Notes: generated by a model not told the origin, from the letters alone. Counted from the first letter of the stretch, positions 49,701-63,874 are shown. The stretch: DNA of 64,000 nucleotides from Colius striatus (GCF_028858725.1 NC_084776.1:2852001-2916000); one strand, 5' to 3'. Translations and numbers: made by a program.

Positions 49701-52700
49701 TAGGAACCACCAAACATTTTCTCTTCCTGACCTTACTTGAATTTCTGGGAAAAGAGAAACAAATATTTCCTATTTTATTTAATTTTGAAACCCACAAAAA
49801 CACAAACAAACAAAAGCAATAACAAAAAGCTCCTTTGAGAGCCTAGTTTAGAATAAGAACAGGTAACTACAATGTTTTAAGCTCGCATGTACATGTCTGA
49901 CACACAAACCCAACCATCCATAACATGGGAAAAGCAGCCTGAAGGAAGAGGATGATTGAGGAATAACCAGAGCCTTAAAATCCTGCATCTTACAACACCC
50001 CAGTCATCACCCCACTATGTACATAGTTGGCTTTTTTCTGTTAGAGGTTTAAGAAGATAAATCCATACTTGAGGATTTTAGCAAAGAATCCAGAGAAAAC
50101 AGTCTCTATCCTTTATTTTCTTCAGACCCTACCCAAGCTGATTCAAAAGACCACTGCAAATCAATACTGCTGCTACTGAAGTTTCACCAGATGTCTTCTG
50201 AAATCTCAGTAATAAGCAGAGATAATTAATGGATCAATGTTCATCAAATCAGTGCAGATTTCCTAGTGGCTGAGGTATTAGAGAGCACTATAACCTCTTC
50301 CTCCTCCATCCAAACGAGTGATGTCCATAACATCACACAAGAGAGGCAGATGATCCATTTATGCCATGAATGCCCCTAGACTTAATTGTAATATTGAGCT
50401 CAAATCCACGATTGTTGATTGTTAGACCAGTAGAAGCTGAACCAAGTCTTATGTCAAGACATTGAACTAGTTTAGTTTCTTTTACTGGCCTCAAACTTGG
50501 GAGTGAATAAACTGATCTTGGTTCGTTCACAGCTTTCAGGTTTCTACAAATTAACTTCTCTCACCAGTCACTTCTCCCACTGCTTTTGAAAGAAGATTCC
50601 TCTTTCAAGCAGGTCCCAGTCAATTACGACAAAACCCTACATATTCATACCCATAATTTGCTTATTCAAGGAACTGAGTTTAACCAGGTACTTTCCCCAT
50701 TTTATATCAGGCAATTTAGCAACTTGCTTGGTATCTCCTAAGGTGAGGTGAAGCAATTTGTTTCCCAACTGCCACTGCTGTGCTCTGACACTTGATACCA
50801 CGCTCTCTGGTTCAGCAGCAATGTTATTAGGGAGTTTTCAATAAGCATATGCAGTAACTGATTTTTAATAAGGGTGCTAAAGGTATTTAGGGAAAAGTGT
50901 TGAGGTAAGCAACAGCATATTTACTTACCAAACTGCAAGTCTAGGTCAAAATATTTGAGAGCATACTAACTCAAAACACATTTCCTGGAGGGAACTGTTT
51001 CCTTTCTCTAAGTGTTAATTATGGCCAAAGTTATGTTAAAACCAGCATAAACTGGCACTCCAGCCAAAACAAAGCAATCCCCATCTCCATTTATGCCCAC
51101 AGGAGCATTACTGCAGCCATGTGCAGACCAACCAAGTGCTCCATGTGAAACTAATCCTTCCCTCCCTAAGAAAGAAGGGCAAAGAGCTTTCAAATGGCGC
51201 TGCTGCCAGTGGAAGCATTAACGGACCAGCCTTAGAAGGGCTAAAGCACAAGTACCATATGTCAGGATCAGACATTTCAGGATCTCCTAGCTTCTTTCTC
51301 CCAAGCTCAATCATTTGAATAGTTATTTCAATCTGATCTGCCCATTTTCAAAGATAAAATATATGTGTATCAGGATTAACTGACCCTTTACTGGAAGAGT
51401 GAAGTGTTTCAGACAGGCTGCATTTGCTTCCACAGGACTACAAAACAACCCTGTTCTCCCCCAGCACACGTCACAAATGTGTCACAGCTCATCCCACCTC
51501 TGAGAGCAATACCCTATTTCCTCTTTTCAGCACTTCCTGCACGCAGCTCCAGTTGTGACTTTTTTTCCCAAAGCAGTCAGATCTGCATCACGCGGTGTAG
51601 AAGTGAAACCTGCCTTGTGTTCTGGCACGCAAACCCAGTATCTGTCCTAAAAAAAGGAAAGGTTGAAGTCCTGATGTACAGAAGTGACTTTCTGTAAAAC
51701 CTTTTGGTATCAGACCTTTTGTATTCAGAACATCTGGATCCCACTGAATGGAGAGTGCTCAACAGCACAAATCTACAGAATTACCACAAGAAGGGAGGAA
51801 TCGCACTGACTTTATTTTGTGTCTGACATTTTTATCTTGCATAATGGCATTAACAAAGAAAGGTGAAGGGGTTTAAGAAGGCTTTTAACCCAATAATATC
51901 CCTTTAATCCATTATCTCCTATTTACTATGTAATCCAATTAATCCATCATTCTCAAAATGTGGATAGCAAATGGAGAAAGACAGAGCACGTCAAGCTGAG
52001 CTCTTGCACCACAGCGACCTGGCAGCATCCCACAGTTGCTGGGTACCCAGGAGCATCTGCTGCCCTACCCAAACTGTTGGGACTGAAAGGGAGGTGGCAA
52101 GTCAAGTCACGCACAAGTCTGCCAAGGACTAAATGTTCAAAGAAGGCTCCAGTATCAGGTGCTTTTCTGTCTTGCACTGAATTTGTTTTTTCACTGCCCT
52201 TCAAAGTGCTTCATTCACTTGCACAGTTCAGACTGGGGTTTCCTCCAATCACCAGAGCATTTCCAGAGTCTCAGATACAATGTGCTAACCCAATTAACCA
52301 AATGAAGACGTGATCAAGCACTCAGAACTTAATCCACATACTAGTATATGACAGAGGAAAATGTTCCAGTTTTGAATTACTTTGCTAAGAGGCAAGAAAT
52401 CCAATTTCATTCCTCTTAGGTAGACAGCCTTCTTCTGAAGGAGGGATGCAATTGCCAGATTATTAACAAAATGCTTCCAAACAGGCAGGAAACTCAAGTC
52501 TACTGCAGCTCCTTGTAGAGATCTGAGCCAGGTTAAGAAACGCAGTAAATGGCATATGGGATGCAACATGCAGAACCAGAGCATCTAATGAAGATACTTC
52601 TGTTTGCCAGAACCTGAACAGAAATTAATCTGTGAAACCAAATTAGGATGTGCTGTCTACAAGACCAGGTGCACTTGCTTTCTTCAAAGATCTTTTTAAT

Positions 52701-55700
52701 CTCTCCTTCAGAAAGTACTTAAAACCTAAACCTCTCTTCTGTAAAGTTTATTTGAGGGAAGACACAGACACTTTACAAAAGATTTTCAAATTTCATTGAT
52801 GAAACAAATCTTTCAAGTCAGAGCACACATGCAGACCTAGATGTCATATGAAAACATGCACTTACCAAGGTGAAACAGCCACCTCCCAATTACTATTTAC
52901 ACTCTGGGGAGCATCTATATAAACTTCAGATGTTTTCCTCACAAAACAGACTGGAACCAGACTGTAAACATTTGCTTTTCTTTCAGTGCACTGACCCACT
53001 GGCTCCATGACTTCATGTGTTTGCAACTCAAACTGCATTTACCCTAACACTGAGGCAGCAGTGAGTCTGCAAATCTGCCATCTATCATTTAGAGCTTTAC
53101 ATGTTTCCAAGTTGTAGGAGACCAGCAAAGGCTCCCAAAAACACGACAAATATTTGGCATGTGGAAACATACCAGCACTAAAACTGGCCATATTGAACTT
53201 TAAAATGCTTGAAAAGTCCTAGATTGCATACTCTGTAAGCTAAATCACAACATTTCAAAAGCAGAACCCTAAACTAGATACCAGTGCATGCACTGAAGTA
53301 TCCCTAGGATTGACTTTTAAAGTACATTTGGTTCCTACTGCAGCCCCACAAGAAATCCAGATGACCAAATACTTCTGAGTTCCTTCCTCTGCTGCAATTA
53401 GCAGAATCCATTTCAATTAAGTTGTGTTTCTGTTTGCAAACAGTGACACACTAACACATCAGCTCTTGTTACAAGCTATCTGTTAAGATTTCAGGACCAA
53501 TTTACTGGGTCTTGTGAAAGTGAGACCATTAGATGAATGTTAGTGTGTTTAAAAATTAGTAAAAGCTGTGTCTAAAGCACTCAAAGTTTAACAGTTAAGT
53601 ACCCAGGACTCCCTAAGCAGCAGCAATGTCCAAGAGGCTGCAAACACTTCACTTGTCAAATTTCATACCAGAAAGTACCTGAAAATAGAAAAATTATACA
53701 TTAATTACTATATAACTGTCTGCTAGTAAAAACAAAGGTCCGAACACCATCCACACATAAAATTTCACCAGCTCACTGATTTTGGGGTTATTTAAAAAAC
53801 ACATTATTTTGTGTAGCTCCTTTGATTTACAGATGGTGTCAGTGCACTGCATTTCCTTGCCTGGAAACTCTGCATCTTCTTTATTTGGTCACCAGCAGGT
53901 GATCAAATACTGTCATGTGCCCAGTGAGAAGCCCTTCCAGGCAGTCTGCTGAGACTCCCATAGGTTCCTCAAAAATGGTTTCCTCTGTCATCATTAAACA
54001 AAGGAAAAAGATACAGAGACTCATGTGTGATTATGCATTCCTGTATCTCTCATCCATAGAAAGAATTTGTGGTCTTTTCAATTCCTTGGCAAAGTTACTG
54101 AAGAGAAGCACGATATTCCATTTATTTTAACTGAGGACACTATGGAGTACTGGGAAAACATTTCAGGCATGAATGCTTATGGCTGAGAAGCCTGCAGCAT
54201 GGTACAGTGAATTAAGTGCTGCAAAAGGCAGCTCGCTGCCTATTAATAGTCAAAAAAAATCTCTTCTCTGAAATAGTTGAAGTTGCTGGTTATTGCAATG
54301 AGAAAGAATTCAGGGTGTTTTCTGTATTTAAAATTACTCAGCTTTTCCAGCTGTGTTACCTGATGTTTATTATTAAAGCAGATATGCAAGTGGAGAAGAT
54401 ATTGGAAATAATTTAGGACCTTCTTTAGCTCATAATGTAGTCTTAAACATGTTTCTTTGTCCAACATCCAAATTTGACCTATCAAGCTCCTCTGGTTGTA
54501 GAGTATAAGGCTTAGTATCCAGGATCACTCAGAGCCTTTTATGGGGATTAAATACACAAACTGTGTGAGGCTGTTAACTAATATTGGGTTTTATTAACTT
54601 ATTTATTCACCTTTAAGATATAAAAAAGGCCTCATATCCCAGAACAATTCAAGACATCTCTTGGTGTCTACCAAGACACCTGCATCAGCACCATAGGTGA
54701 CACAGCTGGCTGCCCTGCAGAAGGGCAGGCTCTGCACCCTCCAAATTTAACTGATTTGTGGGAAATTTAGACACTTATTTAAAAAGTACCAGTAGCCACA
54801 ACGTTGCTACGGAAATTATCTCGCTCTGTGAAACACTCCTACAGTTACTCTATTGCTTTTCTCATGTAGGAAAGTCAGTTGCACTTAAGTTTTCTCACAT
54901 TTTCTTAAGCAACTTCCTCAGCTACCACAAGCTAAAGTTTCCTACCATTTTGCTAGTTCTGCATAAGTACAGCATGAACTCAGAACATATAAATAGCATT
55001 TATGATTAACTGAAGTTTAGGTCAAAGATAGTGGAAAACAGTCATCCAAATACAACCTAAGTGCAGTATGTGCTCAGTGAGAACACACTTAACTAGCCTC
55101 TAAGGCTCAAGTCTTGTTACAGTAAGCTCAAATTAGAGAACGGCCGCACAACTCAACACTGCCCCTGGCACTCTACCTCGATCCTAAAGGACTGCATATT
55201 TACCTATGAAAAAGATCACTCTGCATTCTTTGCCTCAGGCGTAAAATTAATTTCATTCATATAGATGGGAGATCACAGCTGCATTCATACCACGTTTTGC
55301 CAGCATGCAGATTCGCTGACAGCTACGAATACTGGGACTTTGTAGCATGGCTTCTATTTAGTAAGTCATTTCTAAATGAACAGAGCACGGTGTAGATGGT
55401 GTTACATTGAAATTCTGGGAAGTAATGCAATGAGACAGTTCTACAGGTGCTAACATGTAGTGTCTTGCAGGTTAGCAGCCAATAAAAGGAAACAGACTCT
55501 GAATGAGTGTTTGTACCAAGGTCTCCTGTTACACTGTAAGCAGCAAAGGCTCATCTAACACACTTGTGCCAAACTAAAAGAATCTGCTGAGAACAGGTTC
55601 ACATTCAAGAAATATGGAAGGCTGAGAAAGTCTCTATCTCTGAAGACTTTAGAGGCTGTTGGGATGCACAGCGTATTGAGAAGGGCACTTAGGTTTTACC

Positions 55701-58700
55701 TTTATTTAATCAAGGCTCAGCTATAGAACCACAACATTTTTCAAGAAGTAGGTCACATTTTAGTCTTCTGCAACAGAATGTTCAGGAAACTAAGGCACCT
55801 GATGATCAACACCATATGGCTTGTTTGAGACAGAGTATAAGAACACACCTGCTTCCACACTGCATTGTGAAAGTTAGTATTTTAAAAGCAGTGTTTCCCC
55901 AAAAACAGATATCTGGGTCAAGTCTGAACTAAGACTTCCATCCTCAGAGGCTGCACAGAAACCACATGGAAAAGATCCTCTTGTGTCGCAGCTTTAGCTC
56001 AGTGGAGTGCACAAGACTCTAAAAAGCTGCTGGCATTGGTGGCTGGGAGACAATACGTCATGCTTCAGTCTGGCACATGTGTGCTGGGATAACACGTCCA
56101 CATCAAGGCAGCTCCCACTTTTCTCAATCCAGAGCCACATCTGGCCACAAACCAAGACTACATAAATCCAAGCCTCTGTATTGACTCTAGTATTAATGCC
56201 CATAGAAGCCTTATTAACACAAACTCAAAGTCGGTATCATCTTGTCATTGGGGCAAGAAAAATAGCAAATCATCAAAACCAAGTCTTTCCTGAGGATCTG
56301 AATGACTCCTTTTAAAGCATAAATCTATAAAGTACTTTTCTTTCCATAGTTGTGGCAACACTTTCATAAATCATTTTCATATAAAGGCCAAAAGATGGCA
56401 AGTAGCTCTAACCTTTCCAAGGGCTTTAAGGAGTCATGCTCATTGTACATATGCCATCCATGATTTGATGTTTCACAGACCTATTAATTGGGGGAAAGAA
56501 GGGAAAATAATTCATATATCAACAGATACAAAGCAGCAGCTTGTTTTCCCCCACAAAAATTTAAACAACATTAAGTGCAATAACAATACTGTATATTTAA
56601 ATAAAGTAAGTCTGAGTGATGTAATTGAGTGTCCCATGCACATGCTTACAGAAAGGCTGGGTGATTGGATCTCACATCTGTAATGGCATCTTCATCAGCC
56701 CGAGAAACTGACGGTTTATGCACTCAAGCATGTCCTAATAGAAGCACCATCAACACACTTCAAGCAGAAATAGAGCAGGACAATCAAACAGCAGATCTGA
56801 GAAACATAGGTACGAAAGACATCTCTACTCCCCAACTTAAGAGGTGTGAGGAGGTTACAGGGGATGAATACAGGGAGAGATATCAACACATTACAGAGTG
56901 CACAAGCTGTTGAAAGGCTTCTGAAATTCAGAATCAACTATGGTGTGAATGCTTTTAATGAATGACAGGTAACTCTTCTTCTAGGTTCTACCCTTGTGAC
57001 TTCAGAGAGATGCTGAAGTACTAACCTCACAACACTGGAGAAAGACCTCAATATCTGCCAACCTAATCTGGCTTCAAACACAACTGACCTCCACAGCATC
57101 ACTATCTATAATCAAGGAGATATTCCTATGCACCTGAAAGAATGGATTAATTTTGCTGATACTCCACGGCAGTCATCTGGGGACTTGTTATTTCCAGCAG
57201 AGCTAATTTCATCTTTTCATGTGTACAACAGTCCCACCAATATTCCAAGACAGAACCCAGAAAAGCTTAATCAGAATAAGGTAAAATGCAATCTTCTAGT
57301 AAACTGAACAATATCCTCCAAAACTACGACTCTGAAAAAGAAAAACGCTACAGAGAAGCTGCAACAAAACCAGAACTTCAAGCTGAACACGCCTTTTCCT
57401 GTGTTCTATAATCTGTTCTAGCACTTGCAGACATATCACAGAAGTAAACAGGATCCAGAGGTAAATGCACAGCCTGTTACTCTTCCTATATTGTCTGTGC
57501 CTGCAGTTCTACGCAAACGTGGACAAAATAAACCATCATCACTGTCCCTGTGCATTGCAGGTTTGTAGCACTAAAAAACCCCAACAACTTTCAGTGTACT
57601 TTTGCAAATAGAGCAAAAAGTATATCTGAAGATCAACCACTGCTGGTAGCAAACATCCAAACCCACTCAAAAGTCATCTTTAACAAGAGCAAAGGTTTAA
57701 TACACTCAGAGCTTATCATGCATCTCAGCAACTGGGCTCTCAGCTCACTTTTCCATTCTCAGAGAATGAGAAGACTCTTGGAAACTCCTTGAAAATGCTT
57801 CTCTAGTAACAACTCTTGCAGCAAATTCAAGACATGCAAGTTCACAGCAAATGCTCGGAAGCAAGAGGCCGTGTACAGCAGCTTTCTTACTCAGAAGAGC
57901 ATTCTCGGTGTTACTAGATACGCGGCACCAGCACTAGACACTCTTCAGCTGCCAATGCCTCAAAGCAAATCCTAATGAGAGCAGCAAACCTTTGCACCCA
58001 CATAACTGAGTAGCCTACAAGTGTAACTACAAAGGCTAGGAAATGTCCAGCTAAATTGGGCTGCAAGTTGTAGAATTGAGATAATGGGAATGTTTATCTA
58101 AGTCATTTCAAGAGATTTCTAAAGGAAATCAACTTGCAATGAGAAATTTAACTGTTAATCAGACGTCATAAAGTGTTAGACTGATGCTGATTCAGACCAG
58201 CTCTGTAACTGAGCCTTTAGCCTTCTGACTAGAGGCTGTAGCAGAAATAGAGCCAGAATAGTCTTCAGTTTAACTGTGTTAGTGGAACGGTCACCTGAGT
58301 AACTTCAGTTTGTAATAAAATTTGAGGGATTATAACATTAAGCACCTGAGAAGCATTGTGGCATACATTGTACTAGGCTGTAATTAGCTCTTCCCACTTT
58401 TAAAGCACTACACAAGTGTGAACTAATGCATTTTCATAAGCACTGTTGTTAGTGGCCAGAAGGCCCTTATTTTTATACCAAGGGAAATAAATCTTACTGA
58501 CTATCCCCATGACCATTTAAGTTAGCAAAATGAGGAAGGACACTCTAGTGAACTAGACATGGAAATGCTGATTTCTAATTCCATTAAAATACAACTAGGT
58601 TCTGTTTTTAACCTTCTCACGATGCTATAAAAAGACCACATTGTTTCTTTAGGCTCCTAGCATCACCTCTGGTGTTGTAAATGAAAAGATGATGGAGAAC

Positions 58701-61700
58701 AATTTAAAAAGCAAGAACAGTTCAATGATGTCTTGCAAATGTACATATCTCTAAGTTTTAACTACATACATTCAGAAACTTGTCCTAAACCCTCTTGCTC
58801 TGTATTTCCTATCTGTCCAAACTACAAATGGCTTCTAGAACTGCACACTCTTGCTTCGTCTCCTCCAGAATTTCTATGTAAATGTTGATATTTTTCACTC
58901 CATATCCATCACTGCTCTGTTCTTAATTTGCTCATGTCTACCTTTGCCCCACAGAGTCCTATTCCCAGGATAAACAACACTTTCCCAGCATTCCTGCCAG
59001 GGCTTTCTTAATATGAACCATGTTTTTCAGTGCAGTGTCAAAATCTGTTCGATGACAAAAGTTAAAACTCACTCCACAGTCTGAAAAGAAGTTAGAGTCA
59101 AATAATATTCTTCTACTATGCTCAGCCTTAGCATTTTACAATATTTTTCATGTCTCTTTTCCCCCTCTCCTACTCATCTAATGATTGCTGGTAGCTCTCC
59201 TTTCATTATGTTTTTTTGCCACAAGCAGTTGAATTGCAAATAGAACAAAGGTTTTCTATTATTCCTCATTCTACAATGTTAACAACTTTAAGTCTTGAAT
59301 CCTTACTTGAAGAGTTGGTGCTTGACAACTGACTTGTCTGTGTCTCTTCCAACTTCCCCCCAGCTCTACCTTCTGACCCAGCTACGCCTGTCACTCCCTC
59401 CTTAACCATTTCTGTCTTCCTTCCATGTGACAGCACAGACCAAAACTCTTGAGCACTCTACAAAGCCTGTTGGCACAAATACCTGCTGCTTTCAGGAGTT
59501 CTCTGCCATTCTGCCACCCACACAGAGCTCTGTTATAACATAAGCTGGGAGTAAGGGCAAATCCAAGCCTTTGCACTTGGCCAGCACTGATCACACTGCT
59601 TGTGCTCAATAGGGACATCACTCAGCTGCCTTTTTTATTTCCTCTCGTGTTTATATCTTTGCATAAATATCTCAGGCTGGGATTTTTGAAAAGGAAATAG
59701 AGCAATCTAAGTATAAATAAAGCAGCTACCTTACTTTCAAAAATGAGTATTAGTACAGTAACTCAACTACAATGAACACTCAAAAATGAGTTCTGCCTAG
59801 AACACAACATGATCCTTGGATGTTTTTTCAGACAACATCATACAGATTTAAGGATTCTCAAAAGAAAGCAATAGGGGCTTTTTTCCCTCTTGGATTCAGA
59901 ATAACATTCCTCAAATCCTACTCAAAGTGAAACTCTGTACATGCTTCAGTTATGGAAAGAACCTATTTCTCAAGAGACTGGAGATGACAGAATAGTGATA
60001 GCTCCCTTTTCCTTTGCTACTTGAGCCAGCAGTCACTAAACTTCATCAAAGACAAACCAGTCTTATTGAACAGATTTTAAACCAGATCACTCCAACACAG
60101 CAACCACATCACTAGAAGTCACCTCTGCAACAGAAGAAGATCTCGATGACAGTAGAATAATTATCCTTTTATGACCATTCTGAAGGCAAAATGCAAGGAG
60201 TAACAGGTCTCATTAGAAACTTCCTCACGTAGCTCAGACCTAGGCTGAGCAGGTGATAGGTTACTGCCTGCCCCTTCTGTGATTTCTAAAAGACATTCTG
60301 TGATCAGGGCAATACATATTTATGGAATATTTACACAACTTGTTTAAGTCAGAGTATGATTACACAACCATTCACAACAGATCAACAGGAGACATCATCA
60401 GCTATTGTTCAGACTCATACTAACACAAAGATTATTTTTAAGACACAAAAACACAAAGCCACTTAGGTTTAAGAGACCTACAAGAATAGATTTAACCTAT
60501 TTTAAGGATCTCAACCCCCACTCCCACAAAACTCTATGCTGGCTTCTGCTCTGCAAGCCTCTGAACCAATAAACAGTAAATTTAACATCAATGCTTCATT
60601 TCCTTCTGCAGAATTTGCACAGAAATTGAGAGAAGAGGCTTCAGCTGTCACAGTTAAAGGTCCAGCTCAAGGATCAAGACATGCTTCTTCCTTTCTGCCC
60701 CTACTATTGAATTGCATATACCATCTCAACCCCACTATTCAACTGTATACTCCAGCTGAGAACTTTGATGTAACAAAAATCTCATTACATGAGTATTAAC
60801 ACAGACATTCAAAATTAAACAGGAAGTATACAGAGGGAATGTTTGCTAGATGGCTCAAATTGGAATAGAGAAGGGAGTGGTTTTTAAATTCTTCTCATTA
60901 ACCCATGCATATCTTTTCTTAATAAAAGTCACATTACTATTAAATCTCTTATTGCAAACCATGTTTTTGTACTGGTTTCTTAAAGTCAATGTGCTAAAGG
61001 GTGGAAATGGTCATATGGTAAAAACAGTACACAGGTACTTGGCTTTGTTATCAAAACATGAAAGCCCTCTACACCTCAGCTCTTGCATATGAAATGAGGA
61101 CAATTATGTCAAGCTCTTTATTATTCTTCTATTTCAACAAAAAAAAAGCAGGGAAAGGAGCTAAATGCATGTTTGCAATGCCACAGTGTAACAGTCAACC
61201 CTTCCAAAAGGCTTCAGACCCATCAGGAGCCTACTTGATCAGCACTTTGCGGCAAAGCAACACAGGAACAGGAACCACACGCGCTCAATTCAAGGCACTG
61301 GAACACAACTCTTACCAGCTGGAACTCTCTGCGCCTGTCGTAGGCGTGCTGGATGCCGCTGTCTGCCCACAGAGCTCTGATGGCTGGCAGGTACTGCAGG
61401 AACACCGCTGTCTCCACCATGCCCTGCACCACCGTCACCGACCGAGTATCAAAAGCCATCATGGTATCTCCATTGCTCTGGTTAGCAGGATCTCCCCAAG
61501 GGATATGAAGTTTCTCTCTGGCATCTACGAGGACTCTCACACCTTTAACAATATGAAAGAGCACTGTGATTAGTTTCTCAGCATCTACTATTTCACTAAC
61601 CTACAAAGCTCTGAAGACTCAAACAATGCACAAAGCTCAACAGGACTAGACTCAGTGGGAAATCAGAAAGTTTCAGGAAAACTGACTCAAAGCACATCAT

Positions 61701-63701
61701 TTTAGGTAATACCAAAATAGAGATATTTGCTATCAGAAAAACATATCCATGATCCATACTACAATAGCCACAGTACAAGTTTAACTCTTGAAAACATGCT
61801 GTTCTCAATCACCAACTCCCCAATCTGCACCACCAAGCAAACTCTTTTACCTGACACAAAAACAAAGACCAAACAAAGCATGTTTAAAAGCTTATTGCAG
61901 AATATGTTAAACCATCTGACAGTTCATGTTAAGGACCCCCAGTCTTTGTATTCTTATGAACTTGGGATCTAGTTACACCAAACTGTAAAGAGCTATCACT
62001 GCTTTCAACACTTTCAGAGATATGAAGACAGTATTTATTCAAATCACAGCACTTTAAAAGAAGTATGGTCTTACTACTGAAGTGCAGAAGAAGTTGATTT
62101 CCCTAAATGCTTCTCCATGCTGCTTTTTTGTGTTGTGTTGGTAAATATTCTCTGGGAGAAATCGAGTATTTGAAGTTTCTTTTATCAAGGACTTGAAAAA
62201 AACCAACACTGTGCTCACATCAAGAAGGGGAATAAATGGATATGAACTCCAGTAGTAGATTTAGTCATGAAAAACTAATAAGAAAGCAAATTTTGGAAAG
62301 AAAAAGCAACAATTAGGGCATGGGCAGAGGCATATGGAAATTAAGATGCAGTAAATAGTGACTGTATGACAATGTACTTGTTTAACACCAAGGTATTTTT
62401 TCAACTTTCGTTCTTTTTCCACAACTTTTCTGTCAAAAGCAATAACTGCAGGAAAGCAGCTTCCAAAAAAGACTTGCAGTTCCTCCACGGAAACTTTCAC
62501 AGAGTACGAAGTATTTCACTTTATTAATAAGCTATAACCTGGTCAACCTAATACTCTCGTGACTTCTACTGCCTTGCTATCTACAGTTTTTCCAGGCTTG
62601 ACTTGCAAACAGTTTTGTTAAGTAATTCTCTTTAAGAACCACTGGACCTCTGCTGGGCTGAGGTCTGACAAAGCTTTGCTATTCTGAGAAACTTTGTCCA
62701 ACTCTTAAGACCTTGTCCAACTATTACAGAGTTCAAACTGAAAATGTAATGAGCGATTAAGATGAGACAGTAAGCGAGGATGACCAATTAAGCGAGGATG
62801 ACAGCAGTGAAATCAAGAGCGTGCTCCTAAACCGCGTGCCGAGGTTTTTGGCAGCGCTGGGTTCTGTTAATTGATGTGTCAGACTAGCTTCCAACACGAT
62901 GGCAACGTTTCCTCCACCGAAGCGAAATGCAGCCAGCGCTTCCTCCTCGGGCACTGGACATGTCTCATCCACGGACTTTCAGGTGCATCTTCCCTCTCAT
63001 CCATCGCTCTTTACCGCGCCCGCGTTACCAGGAAATGGCAAACTGCGGGACCCCACAGCCCGAACCCGCTGCAATCACGGCAAGAGCTGAAGCCGCCCTC
63101 AGCGGCACGGCGGGCCGCGCCCGGGCCAGCGCCCACGGCCGGGGTGACATCCCGCGGGCCCGCAGTGCAGCTGCTCCCCGGCCGCTGCCGCCGGCAGCGG
63201 GGAGCCGCTCGTCCCCGGCGGGAGGAAGGGTGAGGCATCCGAAACGAAAGCGGGACGACGCGACGATCCCGGGGCCACCCCTGGCCCGAGAGATCCCCCT
63301 CTGCTCCCGCCTTGAGGCCGCCGCCGTCCCTCCCTCGCTCGCCGGCCGGGTCGGGCTCCCTCGCAGGCCGGCGGCCCGGCGCCTCAGGGGCGGGCTGGCC
63401 TCGCCGCCGCTCACTCACCTTTGATCACGTTGCTGTAGATGGTGGCTCGGAACTCCTCGCGGGCCGCCCGGTCCCAGTCCTGCCCGTGGATGATCCGCAT
63501 CTGCTTGAGAAAGGTGGACTTGCCGCTCTCGCCCGCGCCCAGCAGCAGGATCTTGACGAGGCGCTTCACGTACGTCTTCTCGCGGTTGAGGCACTTGTCG
63601 ATCTCCTTGGACTTGCGCTGCTGCTCGGCCTCACCGCTGGTGAGCAGGCAGCCGGGGAAGCAGCCCGACAGCACGGAGCGGGACGGCAGGAAGTCCGCCA
63701 T
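40202..63701 (-). CDS. GNA13: G protein subunit alpha 13, complete, 4 coding exons
   Basis: GNA13 is the alpha subunit of a heterotrimeric G protein of the G12/13 class. At the inner plasma membrane it relays GPCR signals to RhoGEFs and RhoA. Exons 63701-63419, 61542-61316, 44976-44926 and 40774-40202 join in frame to 377 aa, the human length. Visible parts are the palmitoylated cysteines C14 and C18 (CFPGC), the P-loop GAGESGKST (55-63), the helical domain with [10 protein letters not shown], switch I R200 and T203 (ARRPTKG), switch II DVGGQ with the catalytic Q226, the guanine-binding NKTD, and the C-terminal receptor-contact tail KQLMLQ. Start ATG at 63701-63699 has AAG before and G after; a GTG four codons upstream is not a credible start. 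Few residues differ from human. The promoter is the CpG island at the right edge. Confidence 0.98.
40775..44925 (-). other. GNA13 intron 3
   Basis: 4.15-kb AT-rich intron. A short CA run lies at about 40893. No gene or named repeat recognised. Confidence 0.7.
44926..44976 (-). CDS. GNA13: GNA13 coding exon 3 (51-nt microexon)
   Basis: Acceptor CCTTTAG-like (TTTTTAG/GGAGAATC), donor GAACAA/GTAAGT. It encodes [17 protein letters not shown], the same segment as human except the last residue (human P). Found by homology between exons 2 and 4; both flanking phases are 0. Confidence 0.95.
44977..61315 (-). other. GNA13 intron 2
   Basis: A 16.3-kb AT-rich intron. Read on both strands I find no exon, tRNA or CR1 copy clear enough to name; the lack of CR1 contrasts with the left half of the window. 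A TG run lies near 46758-46778. Confidence 0.65.
61316..61542 (-). CDS. GNA13: GNA13 coding exon 2
   Basis: 227 nt. Acceptor TTAAAG/GTGTGAGA, donor CAGCTG/GTAAGA. It encodes [17 protein letters not shown] through [10 protein letters not shown] of the helical domain. Confidence 0.97.
61543..63418 (-). other. GNA13 intron 1
   Basis: 1.9-kb intron. Its 5' third, from about 63040, is part of the CpG island; the remainder is ordinary AT-rich sequence. Confidence 0.8.
63419..63701 (-). CDS. GNA13: GNA13 coding exon 1
   Basis: 283 nt, residues 1-94 plus one base. [19 protein letters not shown]-loop, and YSNVIK before the donor AAAG/GTGAGT. Very GC-rich because it lies in the CpG island. Confidence 0.97.
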
Positions 63702-63768
63702 CTTAGCGAGCACTGCCAGCGAGGGGAGCGGCCGCCCGGCCCGGCCCGCACCAGCGCGCTCTCTGCCC

Positions 63769-63778
63769 GCGCATGCGC
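63769..63778. promoter_or_regulatory. NRF1 site GCGCATGCGC
   Basis: A perfect palindromic NRF1 consensus, 68 bp upstream of the GNA13 start codon. Confidence 0.7.
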
Positions 63779-63816
63779 CCCGCGCCGCGCCGCGCCGCCC
63801 GCCTTCACACGCCCGC

Positions 63817-63824
63817 TCACGTGA
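63817..63824. promoter_or_regulatory. E-box TCACGTGA, copy 1
   Basis: Palindromic bHLH-zip site (USF/TFE3/MITF type), read CTCACGTGACC. Confidence 0.6.
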
Positions 63825-63866
63825 CCGCGCCGCGCCGCTACCCGGACGGGCGGCCGCGGCCCCGCG

Positions 63867-63874
63867 TCACGTGA
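63867..63874. promoter_or_regulatory. E-box TCACGTGA, copy 2
   Basis: Second copy, 50 bp from the first, read CGTCACGTGAAC. Confidence 0.6.

Noticed and set aside
55995-56005. TAGCTCAGTGG, like a tRNA A box
   Set aside because: No GGTTCGA-type B box at the right distance and no acceptor or anticodon stems can be formed around it.
63702-63713. Four-codon upstream extension of GNA13 starting at GTG
   Set aside because: The ATG at 63701 starts the conserved MADFLPSRS and has a good context; GTG starts are rare in vertebrates.
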